DNA of 64,000 nt from Macrosoma leucophasiata. Taxonomy: Eukaryota > Arthropoda > Insecta > Lepidoptera > Hedylidae. The notes under the pieces are model-generated. The model was given only the letters and a program-made list of their open reading frames with translations, made no database searches and was not told the origin of the DNA. Position numbers and translations under genes: made by a program. This document shows positions 44,035 to 53,846 of the stretch, piece after piece. Each line of letters opens with the position of its first letter. The first letter of the stretch is position 1. Location of the stretch: assembly GCA_036365455.1 (NCBI GenBank), contig JAWQUS010000009.1:154001-218000 (forward strand). Direction: 5' to 3'.

Positions 44035-44474
44035 ATGAAGTTCGTATGTTTTTATCTCTTAGTCAATCTAATAGTAACAAAAAATCTACGTCGAGGTGGA
44101 GTAAACCATAAAATCTTCAGATTGATAATTTATCAAATTGATGACACGGTAGATTATATTGTGTGTAGCACCCAGAGTACCTCAGAACTCAGATATCTAA
44201 CGATAGCCGATGAAATTAGTGCTTGTAATCACAGTGGCATACATTACCTGGTAACTGGTAACTCAAAAAAAAATAGGGTTACAGCCTGGTTACAGCTCTA
44301 TTAAATCAATATAATCCATCTCTTGTGACTTGCACCACCCATGCAATAAGCCAGCGCATCGCAGACAACTCGACAGCCGCTGCAATCTTTCCACGTGCAA
44401 TTGCATACATTGTCATCGAAACTTTATTCACACTCCCACGCACCTCGCCTTACGGATTTAAGAGAAATATGTAA
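44035..44474 (+). pseudogene. small putative secreted protein gene, copy A, frameshifted
   Basis: The frame starts at ATG 44035 with a signal-peptide-like N-terminus (MKFVCFYLLVNLIVTKN). It then reads QIDDTVDYIVCSTQSTSELR, YLTIADEISACNHSGIHYLV and TGNS. At 44264-44283 copy A has five bases more than copy B around an A run, shifting the frame so that translation stops at 44304 after 89 codons. Without that difference the region would be a 145-codon unit (144 residues plus stop) ending with TAA at 44472, as copy B shows for the C-terminal part. AATAAA lies at 44540, about 65 bases after the stop. It has no introns. Three cysteines are predicted in the mature part. I recognise no family. Confidence 0.55.
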
Positions 44475-44539
44475 TGGCGGAAAAGTCCAGACACGAAGTC
44501 CGGGCCGCCACAACCTGCCAGTAGCGTAAATGAAACTAG

Positions 44540-44545
44540 AATAAA
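44540..44545 (+). promoter_or_regulatory. polyadenylation signal of gene copy A
   Basis: AATAAA 65 bases after the conserved stop codon; conserved at the same place in copy B (54565-54570). Confidence 0.55.
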
Positions 44546-45180
44546 GCTGTTCCGACATGACTCCCTATTGTTTTCTCATTGCATGCGCGCTCATATTTGA
44601 AATTTGGTTTTATCTATTGTTTGTTTTAACATAAGTTCACCTCTTGCGATTGAGAATATCATTAACAGTAAAAAACCGATCACAATTAATTTCAGCTGAG
44701 GATCGAAGCTTTGAAAACCAAATATAGTTAGTATAGTAGCCTTGTTTTCTTTTGTGAAAACTACATGCTTGAATATCTCAAAAAGAACAAAAGAACTTAG
44801 TACATTATGGTACACGTACTTAGGTACTATTAGTTTCTACTAACAAGTCTCAAAGGGAGTTATGTTTTATTTTCATTAAGTTTTATACAAAAATCACAAT
44901 TTAAGCGGTACATCTGTACTGTACATTTTAATATTCTCCTCATAAAACACAACCATTAATTGACTTACAAAAGATATCCCAATTGGACAAGACGTATTTC
45001 CCGATCACCGCCGCCGCCGACGTTGAATAAATACCTCGATATCGATCTCTCTCTGTCAACTTTGACGCCGTGCTCTGTCTTGGGGTCAGTGTGCACTTAG
45101 GTTTTACGAACGCGCGTTTTGTTATAATTTGCAGATTATTTCCTAGAAAGTCTGTTTGTACGTTGACGTTGATATACAAT

Positions 45181-46345
45181 TTGGGACAGCGATGTGACGA
45201 TGTTGTTAAATTATTTCTACGCCTACATTAAATGAAATTTAAGGACCACTTGTCAAATCTAGTCGGTATTTTGTAAGAAATTAAATGCTATGATGGAGTT
45301 ATTAGAGTTGGAACGTTTATGAGTCTAATTCAATAAAAGTTAGAACTCGTATGTAGTATGCATGATAATAAAATAAATATATTGTGTTTAAATCGTGTGT
45401 TAGTAGTAAATAGTACTGTAGTGGTGTTAAAAAACGTTTCCCCTACACTTCAATTAAAGAGTTAAAGGAAATTATTTCGTTATCATTAAAATAACAAAAA
45501 AAAAAAACATTCAAGTAAACCAATATCACAAACTCTACATAATAGTATATTTGAGTAAAAGCCGTGACAGTAGTTGATCACAATTTTTTTAATTAAACGA
45601 ATTTATGATTTTTACCGTTTTCACGTAAAATATAAGAAAACATAAAAAAAGCTCGCACTGCTACCGCGGTAGGTAGTTTAGTAGTAAAGTTCATCAATTG
45701 AGAATGGTGATATTTGGGTCTCAGATTTGAAACCTTAGTAGCCCAGCGAGTACAAAAATAGAATTTATCACTATGATTATGTCATAGTGGTAAATTATAT
45801 TTTCAGGTTATTTTGAAAAGCAGTACCTGATCTTAGGACTAGATGGATCGAAACATGTCGACTCGCAATAAACATCTCACAGAAGAGGACGTTTTCAAGC
45901 CTCATTTCAACGACATCAAATAAATAATACCAATTGCAACTGGAAGGCATAGTTTAAGGTCAAATCAGTTAAAGTTAGTCGGCAGTTGAAGGCGCGCGCG
46001 AGCGGGAGCGGATGTGGTGTCGTGTGGCAGTCGGCGCAGGTGTCGCGGCGGCTGGTGCAAGTCAGAGGAGGTGGCTTAAGTTGTTTTTGCGATTTAGCGC
46101 TAATATTCAAGGCAACATTCGTTGGAGAGCAGTTAAAAATCAATATCATTAGTCATGACAGTTTTATTATAAAGTAATAAAATAACACAGAATTGAACGT
46201 ACCATGCATAGTGCTCACACAAATACTAGCGATCTCTGAAGGTAGTAGATGTGAATCCTACCTGATCGATTCTTAACCGACTACAGAAAAGAAGATATTT
46301 TCAATTAAGTTCGTATGTTTTTATCTCTTAGTCAATCTAATAGTA
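45181..46345 (+). repeat. tandem duplication, copy B, left part
   Basis: Matches 42758-44077 of copy A except the MITE. It ends at CTAATAGTA, where SINE-A begins. It includes the same GC-rich 43700-43800 segment (here 45970-46070). Confidence 0.9.
46303..46345 (+). pseudogene. copy B gene, N-terminal stub without start codon
   Basis: The codon matching ATG 44035 of copy A is ATT at 46304-46306. The next codons are conserved (KFVCFYLLVNLIV) until the SINE insertion at 46346. The rest of the gene resumes at 54114. Confidence 0.6.
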
Positions 46346-46384
46346 GTTCACTGGTGGTAGAGCTCCAGTGACGGAGCTCGCGGG
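46346..46384 (+). repeat. SINE-A head, split by the errantivirus-like element
   Basis: CTGGTGGTAGAGCTCCAGTG, ACGGAGCTCG, CGGG. The SINE continues at 53851 after the retroelement. Confidence 0.9.
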
Positions 46385-46660
46385 AGTCAAGTTATCCACC
46401 GATATTTAATCCAAAAAAAACTTTATTAACTTTAAAACAATGTTTATTTGGATATAATAATACATGTGGTATCGTTAACGGCTAAATACAGAATGATCCC
46501 TCTTATTATTAAATCCTAGTTCATAATTTTATACAATAAACTTATATTAAATTACTTCCCATGTTATACGCTGCATCAGCCCGCTCAGCGTGTGATTCAA
46601 CCTGTTAGCACTTATTTTGGGCTGATGAAGCGTATTTCGCTAGGGGGACTATCCTTAACT
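46385..46660 (-). repeat. 3' LTR (276 bp)
   Basis: Matches 53580-53846 except for nine extra bases at about 46602-46610 (GTTAGCACT). It contains the env stop codon and the last 15 or so env codons. An AATAAA on the coding strand lies at 46422-46427. Confidence 0.93.
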
Positions 46661-48370
46661 CCTCCCTCCCCAAGAGAGAAATCAGGTGGAGAGGAATTTT
46701 TTGGCTCCAGATGATTTCCTCTGAAAACAACTACACGGTTAAACATCTTACATTTAGAAATTAAGAACCCTATAGCAATAAAAATACAAACAGTCATTAA
46801 AACACTCCACGTCCATACACTTATGTCCTTTGTTATAACTACTTCACTCTCACTTTCACTGGCGTATTTCGCACTGTCCAAAATATCCTTAATGTCTGTG
46901 AGGTCCACGCCGCGAAGATCCACCTGGTTATCGTCCTGCTGGATTGCTGTCTGAAGCTCCGGCATAGTAACCGTTTTCAGCTGCAGCCTCATCACCGGCA
47001 TCCCCATTGAAAGCGGCTTGCTGATCAACCGCTCGCCAATTTTAGTTTCGCAGTTATTATTAGGAGTTACTAAGAAAGTTCCTTTGAGATTATATTTAAT
47101 TATCTCCGAGTTGCAGGACTCCGTAAGAATTGTGTTTTCCTTAGCGAATAAAAGCCACGTTCCTTCGGCTACCATATGAATTCTCAAGTCCTCAATCTGA
47201 ATAAAGGTCTGATGGCAATTGGAATAGTTTTTAAGAAGCATAATTTGCTCGACACATGTTGGTTCTGCATACTGCATAATATCATCCTCCTTGCACATGA
47301 CTCTATTATCTTCCATCTGCTTACACGGACTAACTACGGGTCTGTACTTCAATCCATTCACTATAAGGTATGGGTACTTAGGAATGATGATAGTGGTTTT
47401 CAATGTAGAAGGATTATATATGGGAATGGGAATTATTTTGTAATAATTATATGTAACCGTATCTAGCAAAGGTACCTCTAAAATAAACACAACTTTGTAA
47501 TTATCTGAATACGATTTTAAAATTATGCTATTTTCTATTTTGGTAAGGTTAAGCCTATTTACTATATAAGTTAGCCTATTATGTTTCTCAATTTCTTGTA
47601 AGACATTTAATAATTCTGTTGAGTTAATTATCGATTGATGTAAAACATGTAATCTACTAAAAGCTATAGCTGTTTCTGTTTCCTGTATTATACTATAAAT
47701 AGTGCGAAAGTTATTCAAAACTTGGTATAGTACATTCATTTGACTAATTATAATATGAATTTTTGACTGGTTGTTTTGAAGCATTTGTAACTGCGTAGTT
47801 TTGACGTTCAAGTGAATTAAATTATATTTTATATCTTCTGATATATTTACCAGCCCATCAAATGCTTTTTGCATTAATGAAACCTTATTTTCTACCGAAT
47901 GCTGATTATTATTAAGCTTATTTATTTGTGCGTTATATTTTAACGCGTCCTCATGGTCTAAGTTACCTGAGATGAGTTTAATGATAGAGCCTAAGGGGTT
48001 TATGATTCCCCGCTTATGCCTTATGTTGCTAGGTATAATTTGTTTTAATCTGTCATTGGTTAATTCCATGAAAGAATCTATTTGTAATATTAATCCTACC
48101 AATTCACGACGCGACTCATTTTCGGTATACACTAAATCTCTTAATCTAAAGTACTGATCTATATTTTTCTCTAAATATTTACTAATGTTATCTAAATCTA
48201 AGGTTTTAAAAATTGTCCAATGACTACTCCGAATCACTGCTGTACTTGTACGTATCGGCGCTATACCGGGATTCTGAGTCAGATCCTGAAGGTTTAGACT
48301 GCTTGCCGACTCCACTAGTGCCAGGTACACCAGGACTGCTTGCCACCACCTGCGGAGGGCGTTTTATATT
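46612..48370 (-). CDS. env: env: errantivirus/baculovirus F-like fusion glycoprotein
   Basis: Class I-type membrane fusion glycoprotein of insect errantiviruses, related to baculovirus F. It is open from a TAA near 48368 down to the stop at 46612, which lies inside the 3' LTR. Counted from the GTG at 48330, a furin-type RHKR site is at about residue 104-107, followed by a fusion-peptide-like GIINPLGSIIKLISG. Then come a long heptad-rich region, a cysteine-containing ectodomain and a transmembrane segment at about 503-525 (VLMTVCIFIAIGFLI) with a short cytoplasmic tail. No ATG lies at the 5' end of the frame. An acceptor-like CCCTCCGCAG (48351-48360) is followed in frame by a hydrophobic signal-like stretch, so translation probably needs an upstream exon. 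It overlaps the end of the pol region. The frame is free of internal stops. Confidence 0.88.
46661..46671 (-). promoter_or_regulatory. polypurine tract
   Basis: GGGGAGGGAGG on the minus strand directly before the 3' LTR, the expected plus-strand priming site. Confidence 0.85.
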
Positions 48371-48545
48371 TTTTAACGCTACTTTTGTTTGCCGTTTTCC
48401 TAATTGGACTGGTACGATATTTCTAACTGTTTTCCCTATTACTTTTGCCTTTTCATATCGTGGTTTTTCCTTTGCTTTCCTAGTCCGAGTCGTTTTCATA
48501 AAAACCTTGTCGTTTTCTTTGATAGAAGGCGGTGCTTCACCACTC
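48224..48545 (-). pseudogene. pol: displaced C-terminal end of pol (integrase tail)
   Basis: A frame with KVFMKTTRTRKAKEKPRYEK, VQLGKRQTKVALKNIKRPPQ and an acidic, serine-rich end. The pattern is that of the C-terminal domain of errantivirus integrases. It lies one frame away from the main pol ORF, which stops at 48537. The change occurs at an 8-base A run on the coding strand (plus strand T at 48546-48553). It overlaps the start of the env frame. Confidence 0.75.
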
Positions 48546-51500
48546 TTTTTTTTCTTTTACTCTATCCTTATTTGTTTTCAGCTTATCGCTAACATATTCA
48601 TAAAGTACTTTCAATCTTTTCCTATGATCCTGAACAAGTTTTTGTAAAAAGTTTTTGTCTCTATCGATGTCGAACACATTCCCTGAGTCTGTATGTCCAA
48701 AAACCATTTCGAATGGCGTGAAATTAGTGGCACTGTGTATGGTATTGTTATATGCCATAATGGAATAAATCATAACTGACGCGGCATCTTGGTCATTTTT
48801 ATCATATCTGGCTAAACGATAGATTTCGATTATGGTCGAATGAAACCTCTCTACAATCGCCATCGAACTTGGATTATTGGGTGTGCCTATGTGCATTTCT
48901 ATTTTGTAAAGACTTAATAGTTCTTTTACAAGATTATCGTTGAACTCTGTTCCCGGATCGCTATTGATCTTTTTAGGTAAACCGTACATGCTAAAATATT
49001 TTATTAAACCTTTAACAACTTCAGGTGTACTTCTATTTGGTATATGAAAAGCTTGCCCTAATTTACTAAAGGCATCTACAATAGTTAGATAGTAGTTGTT
49101 CTCTATATAAAGTAGGTCCATGAAAACTTCCTCAAATGGCACAAACTGTGTTGGTGTAAGCTGCATAATAGGTTTTATTGGCTTCCTGTCATACTTCATT
49201 TTCCTACACTGCTCACAACTGTTAATGATTGCCGATATTGTTTGTTTTATGTTAGGCCACCAGTAACTTCGTTTGATTTTAATTAGTGTTTCCCTAATGC
49301 CTCTATGACAAGTCTTACCCTCGTGGTACTTTAATACGATTTCTTTTTGTTCATTCTCGTCTAAAACCGATACTACCCTTTCTGTACACTCTATCAGATT
49401 AAATGAGCCTTTTTTATATAACTCAATTACTACCCTACTAAACACCTTCCTAAAAGCCTCTTCTTCAAAATAGATAAAATACTTATGCTTAAAATCTACG
49501 TACTCCTTCAAGAATTTTTTTACTAATTGCTCGTTATTCGCTACAGGTAAATGTACCTCTAATATTCTTTGATTGTTGTTCGACAGATCCTTAACACAAA
49601 TATCATTCTTATACCAGGTATGAACAAGTATTTGTTTAGGTTTTGTATCTACAGCCTCGTTGAGGATTGGTATACCTTCGTGTTCTCTATTTGATACTGA
49701 GTGAGCCGTTTGCCCATCATCTGAGTCCGATATCTCCATGACAGGTTCCTCTTTTTTATCTAACCCAATTTTTATTGTATCTGTGTCGGAGTCTGACAAA
49801 GATATTATTTCCGGTTCCTCATCCCTTCCTTGCTCATTATTTCCTAACATTTCATTTGCAACTGACCTAACAATTTCATCTATTTCTCTAACTCCATCAT
49901 CACCCACATTAACTTGCATTGATTCATTGTCATCATTTAACATATTTATTTTTAATCGCTTTATCATTTTCCCTTTAGGGCTAACGATCTCATAATCACC
50001 GTCTTCTGTCAAATTGATTTTTATACGTGACAGAGCATCGGCATTTAAATTCTGAGCTCCTTTTTTATAGTATATTTCAAAGTCAAATTCCTCTAATCTC
50101 AGACGCCACCGCGTCAATTTGCTGTTAGGTTCATTAAGTGAATACAGCCAAGCTAACGGTCTGTGATCTGTGTAAATGTAAAATTTATTACCCCACAAAT
50201 ACGGCCTAAAGTGTTTGACTGCCCAGATCACGGCAAGAAGCTCTTTCTCTATTGTGCTGTATCTAGATTCAGTATCACTTAAAGTCCTACTAGCATAAGC
50301 TACTGGCTTATCTGACCCTATTGTACCTTGCGACAGTACTGCACCGATTGCATAGTTAGATGCGTCGGTGGTCAATATGAATGGCTTGTTAAAATCTGGG
50401 AACTGTAATAGAGGGGCATTAGTTAAAAGTTTTTTGCATGTTTCAAAGCATTCTACATATTCTTTATCTAGTATTATTTTCTTATTCTTCTTTAAACATA
50501 CTGTAAGGGGTCTGGTTAATTTAGCAAAATCTTTGATAAATTTTCTATAGTACCCTAGAAGACCAAGAAAACTTTTGATTTCTGTCGGTGTTCTAGGTAT
50601 AGGGTATTTTAACACGGCTTCTATTTTATCATTGTTTGGCTTAAGGCCTTCACTGGTAATGGTATGTCCTAAATATAGAACCTCCTTTCTTAAAAATTGA
50701 GACTTGTCCAACTGAATTTTTAAATTAGTCTCTCTGAATCTTTCAAATACTGCCCTGAGTTTTTCATTATGTTCTTCTAAACTTTTCGCAAAAATGATTA
50801 CGTCATCGAGATAAATTAAACAGTGTATTCCCTGCAGCCCTCTAAGAACATTATCCATTGTACGCTGAAATGTAGCGGGAGCAGTTTTTAAGCCAAACGG
50901 CATCCGATTGAATTCGTAATGCCCGAACGGCGTACTAAATGCTGTTTTGGCTCTATCCTCGTTTTGGACCTCGATTTGATGGTACCCGCTGGCTAAATCT
51001 AAAGTGGTAAAATAAGCACTTTTGCCTAACATATCGAACAAGTCATTTATATTTGGCAATGGATACTTATCGTCAACTGTAATGTCGTTTAAACGTCTAC
51101 AATCTACAACCATTCGCCATTTTGGTTTCTCAGCATTATCTGCTTTCTTTGGAACCAAGTGCACCGGTGCACTCCAAGGTGAAAACGATTTTTGAATGAC
51201 ATTATCTTCGAGCATCTTATTGACTTGATTCCTAATCTCTTGTGTTTGTGCCGGAGCTAACCTATGAGCCTTTATATATACAGGATCTTCATTACGGGTC
51301 CTAATCTTATGCTTTACCTCATTTGTGAAAGACAGTGGTATGTTTTCACAGTAAAAAATATCCTTATACTCTTTACATATATCCAAAATTTGCTGTTGTT
51401 CCTCCTGATTCATATGGTCCAATCTTAATTTTGAAAGATTATCCATCAACAGCTGATCATTATTGGAACAATTTTTATCAGTATAACTCAAATTAACTCT

Positions 51501-52067
51501 ATTTAATATCGAATCGTCATTAAATGGCTCAACCAAAAACGGATAGGTCACTGTTAATTCCATTTGTTCGGACCTACAATTTTGTATTACCGTTGTTGCG
51601 TAGCCGTTTACACATTCAACTAAGGCTGTCGGCATCCTAACGCCTTCAGTAAATTGTTTAAATTCTAAAATGCCCTCGCCCTGAAGCAGGTTAACGGGGA
51701 GTTTTACCCTTAACTCACTTCGAGGAGGTAAAATGAATAATTCACGAATAGGCGGGATGTAAATAATAGGTAAACATGTCTCCTTGGTAATTAATTTTTG
51801 ATTTTTCATATCAATATTAGCCTGAAGTTGTTTCAACAAGTCACTACCAATCAACCCGTCGTACCTATTATCTACACTATATACATAAAATTTATGCCAA
51901 TCTGAACTGTTAAAAGTCGCTGGTAAAGGTATATTCACAACCTCGCTGTGCTTACTTATAGCATGAGTATTAACAACCTCAAACGTTTCCGGTATCTTAA
52001 AGTCGCAAAAATATTGATTCGCTAACTTTGGACTTATAAACGAACGAGTACTTCCGGTATCTAACAT
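48537..52067 (-). CDS. pol: pol: protease, reverse transcriptase, RNase H, integrase
   Basis: Polyprotein of 1176 codons from the first ATG, though the frame is open further upstream and is probably reached by -1 frameshifting from gag. Aspartic protease: LDTGSTRSFI at residues 2-11. RT: MVVDCRRLND, LDLASGYHQI and the catalytic IYLDDVIIFAK (about 416-423). RNase H: TTDASNYAIG (about 566) and YTDHRPLAWL. An acidic linker at about 690-800 carries two SUMO-interaction-like motifs. Integrase: zinc site H..H and CEQC at about 920-955, then a D,D,E triad in MDLLY (about 984), SDPGTEFN (about 1035) and VERFHS (about 1068). It ends early in KEKKEW because of a homopolymer-linked frame break; the tail continues in another frame (48224-48545). 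Confidence 0.93.
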   Translation of the reverse strand: MLDTGSTRSFISPKLANQYFCDFKIPETFEVVNTHAISKHSEVVNIPLPATFNSSDWHKFYVYSVDNRYDGLIGSDLLKQLQANIDMKNQKLITKETCLPIIYIPPIRELFILPPRSELRVKLPVNLLQGEGILEFKQFTEGVRMPTALVECVNGYATTVIQNCRSEQMELTVTYPFLVEPFNDDSILNRVNLSYTDKNCSNNDQLLMDNLSKLRLDHMNQEEQQQILDICKEYKDIFYCENIPLSFTNEVKHKIRTRNEDPVYIKAHRLAPAQTQEIRNQVNKMLEDNVIQKSFSPWSAPVHLVPKKADNAEKPKWRMVVDCRRLNDITVDDKYPLPNINDLFDMLGKSAYFTTLDLASGYHQIEVQNEDRAKTAFSTPFGHYEFNRMPFGLKTAPATFQRTMDNVLRGLQGIHCLIYLDDVIIFAKSLEEHNEKLRAVFERFRETNLKIQLDKSQFLRKEVLYLGHTITSEGLKPNNDKIEAVLKYPIPRTPTEIKSFLGLLGYYRKFIKDFAKLTRPLTVCLKKNKKIILDKEYVECFETCKKLLTNAPLLQFPDFNKPFILTTDASNYAIGAVLSQGTIGSDKPVAYASRTLSDTESRYSTIEKELLAVIWAVKHFRPYLWGNKFYIYTDHRPLAWLYSLNEPNSKLTRWRLRLEEFDFEIYYKKGAQNLNADALSRIKINLTEDGDYEIVSPKGKMIKRLKINMLNDDNESMQVNVGDDGVREIDEIVRSVANEMLGNNEQGRDEEPEIISLSDSDTDTIKIGLDKKEEPVMEISDSDDGQTAHSVSNREHEGIPILNEAVDTKPKQILVHTWYKNDICVKDLSNNNQRILEVHLPVANNEQLVKKFLKEYVDFKHKYFIYFEEEAFRKVFSRVVIELYKKGSFNLIECTERVVSVLDENEQKEIVLKYHEGKTCHRGIRETLIKIKRSYWWPNIKQTISAIINSCEQCRKMKYDRKPIKPIMQLTPTQFVPFEEVFMDLLYIENNYYLTIVDAFSKLGQAFHIPNRSTPEVVKGLIKYFSMYGLPKKINSDPGTEFNDNLVKELLSLYKIEMHIGTPNNPSSMAIVERFHSTIIEIYRLARYDKNDQDAASVMIYSIMAYNNTIHSATNFTPFEMVFGHTDSGNVFDIDRDKNFLQKLVQDHRKRLKVLYEYVSDKLKTNKDRVKEKKEW

Positions 52068-52129
52068 AAAAATGGCATTAAGTTCCGGTACTCGTATATG
52101 TGGTAAGTTTAATAAATTACAATTTAGTT

Positions 52130-53176
52130 TTATTCGCTCCCGTGTGCGGAGGCCCTTATGTGAAAATTTTCTACCTGCGAAGTACTTGGAATCGGGTCGT
52201 TATCAGTGTAATTGATGCGCCTAGAACTCGCCGTTCTCATAGTCACGTCGGTGTTGCAACCTGAACCGCTTGGTAGCGGCGGTGACGGCGCGTCAGGCGA
52301 CCTGTGTTGTACACTATCAACAAAATTCCTACTTTGTTGCGAAGGATTATTCTGGTTCATATTAGCGTTTCTAAATTGGAATGAGTTATTGAAACGATTT
52401 TGATTATAATTATTGCTCCTATTTCGTACTTGAGGAGGAGAATAGGTTGGCGATTGGCCATTAAAATATCGAGAAGATTGATTATTATTATTAATTGCTA
52501 AATTACCTGGGTTATAACCCGAATTTGTAGGTAACCGAGCGTTAGGTTGGTGAAAAACGTTACGTCTCTGGAAGTTATTATTAAAATGTGGTGTATGTTT
52601 TTGATCGTACACTTCTTTGAAATTCTGTTCTGCTAAAACAATTTTTAATGCTGCTTCCAGGGTCGTTACATCTTTAATTCTCACTGACCTAACTAAATAA
52701 GGCGGTAAATTATATAAAAATACATTCAACGAAGTATTTGTATAAATATTTTGTTTGGCTAATTTGGTCGCATTATCCCGACTAGTTTCGTTAACTTTCG
52801 CAATTAAAATGCTTCTTAACTGCTGAATTCTGCGGCAAAAATCCAAATAACTTTCACCTCTATTTATTTTTAAAGCCTCTAATTCAAGAACGAGGCAATC
52901 CTCTGTCCTTGGATCGCCAAAATTCTCCCGTAATAATTCTTTTAATTCTGCCCACGTCTCTATTTGATCTCTTTCGCCGACTAAAGCCGCGGCATCTCCT
53001 ACCAATTTACTTGTAATTTCGTGAAAAAGGTATTCATTTTGTACATGGTTTCCTTGAAAACTAGTTATCACATATTCACATTTTTTAATAAACAAAGGTA
53101 ACAGCCTTGCGTCGCCCCCAAATACTGGAATAAGCTTTAATATTTCCTGGGGTATGGCTGTGATTTGTGAGTCCAT
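52130..53176 (-). CDS. gag: gag: errantivirus-type structural protein
   Basis: It encodes 348 residues, starting MDSQITAIPQEILKLIPVF. The N-terminal two thirds have the gag capsid-like pattern of Ty3/gypsy elements (FIKKCEYVITSF, WAELKELLRENFGD, ESYLDFCRRIQQLRS, FLYNLPPYLVRSVR). The C-terminal third is rich in asparagine, arginine and serine (NNNNQSSRYFNGQSP) and has no CCHC zinc knuckle, as is usual for errantiviruses; nucleic-acid binding would rely on arginines. ATG 53176 is the first start after a leader of about 400 bases. The stop at 52130 overlaps the open pol frame. No internal break is seen. Confidence 0.9.
   Translation of the reverse strand: MDSQITAIPQEILKLIPVFGGDARLLPLFIKKCEYVITSFQGNHVQNEYLFHEITSKLVGDAAALVGERDQIETWAELKELLRENFGDPRTEDCLVLELEALKINRGESYLDFCRRIQQLRSILIAKVNETSRDNATKLAKQNIYTNTSLNVFLYNLPPYLVRSVRIKDVTTLEAALKIVLAEQNFKEVYDQKHTPHFNNNFQRRNVFHQPNARLPTNSGYNPGNLAINNNNQSSRYFNGQSPTYSPPQVRNRSNNYNQNRFNNSFQFRNANMNQNNPSQQSRNFVDSVQHRSPDAPSPPLPSGSGCNTDVTMRTASSRRINYTDNDPIPSTSQVENFHIRASAHGSE
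52163..52169 (-). promoter_or_regulatory. candidate -1 ribosomal frameshift site for gag-pol
   Basis: The heptamer A AAT TTT lies in gag frame 31 bases before the gag stop codon and fits the X XXY YYZ rule. From this point the -1 frame is open without a stop through to the protease LDTGS motif. A downstream stimulatory structure could not be judged by eye. Confidence 0.7.
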
Positions 53177-53565
53177 TTTTAATATTTATTTAATTAAGTT
53201 AACGTAAAAACAAGGAATGTATTTTGACAATATACTTAATAAAAATACGTGAAAAGGATATCACTTAAACACTTATCTAAAAAAATATCGTATAACTAAA
53301 GCGTTAATCCTAACCCTTATGCTATACGGTACACATAAAAATACAAGGACACAAAAGGGAAAACTGTAAAGGAAGTGAAAAAGATCAACTCACATTCCCG
53401 CAGCTTCACCAGTCTCTCGTACTCCAGGTGACTCTGCTCTGCCGTGCCTGACTCCTTGACTAATTTGTTTGTTAGGTCCACCCGTTAAACCGTCGATACG
53501 GTACGTTAGCTTGAACTCCGCCCCCGAAAATTGATCGTGAGCGTTGTAGCTAACGGACAGGGTAA
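53177..53565 (-). other. retroelement 5' leader
   Basis: Untranslated region between primer binding site and gag ATG. It probably contains the splice donor for env and the packaging signal; neither was identified with certainty. Confidence 0.6.
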
Positions 53566-53580
53566 CTACCGGCTGCGCCA
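53566..53580 (-). promoter_or_regulatory. primer binding site, serine-tRNA-like
   Basis: TGGCGCAGCCGGTAG on the minus strand begins with the last base of the 5' LTR. From memory of tRNA sequences it best fits the 3' end of a serine tRNA with about two mismatches, the primer type known for several errantiviruses. Confidence 0.65.
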
Positions 53581-53846
53581 GTCAAGTTATCCACCGATAT
53601 TTAATCCAAAAAAAACTTTATTAACTTTAAAACAATGTTTATTTGGATATAATAATACATGTGGTATCGTTAACGGCTAAATACAGAATGATCCCTCTTA
53701 TTATTAAATCCTAGTTCATAATTTTATACAATAAACTTATATTAAATTACTTCCCATGTTATACGCTGCATCAGCCCGCTCAGCGTGTGATTCAACCTTA
53801 TTTTGGGCTGATGAAGCGTATTTCGCTAGGGGGACTATCCTTAACT
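53580..53846 (-). repeat. 5' LTR (267 bp)
   Basis: Matches the 3' LTR by eye except for one 9-bp absence. Ends AGT...ACT. Confidence 0.93.

Larger units (their letters stand above)
42758..45180 (+). repeat. tandem duplication, copy A (contains a MITE)
   Basis: About 2.28 kb excluding the MITE. It is repeated directly as copy B (45181-46345 plus 54114-55196). The two copies differ by scattered substitutions and small indels. The junction reads TATACAAT then TTGGGACAGC at 45180/45181. Confidence 0.9.

Noticed and set aside
47176..47466. Plus-strand ORFs within the retroelement (also 48213-48647, 49738-49995, 50368-50550)
   Set aside because: Antisense shadows of env and pol.
48537..48560. Programmed frameshift at the end of pol
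   Set aside because: Frame breaks so late in integrase are not a known expression mode; a homopolymer length change is simpler.
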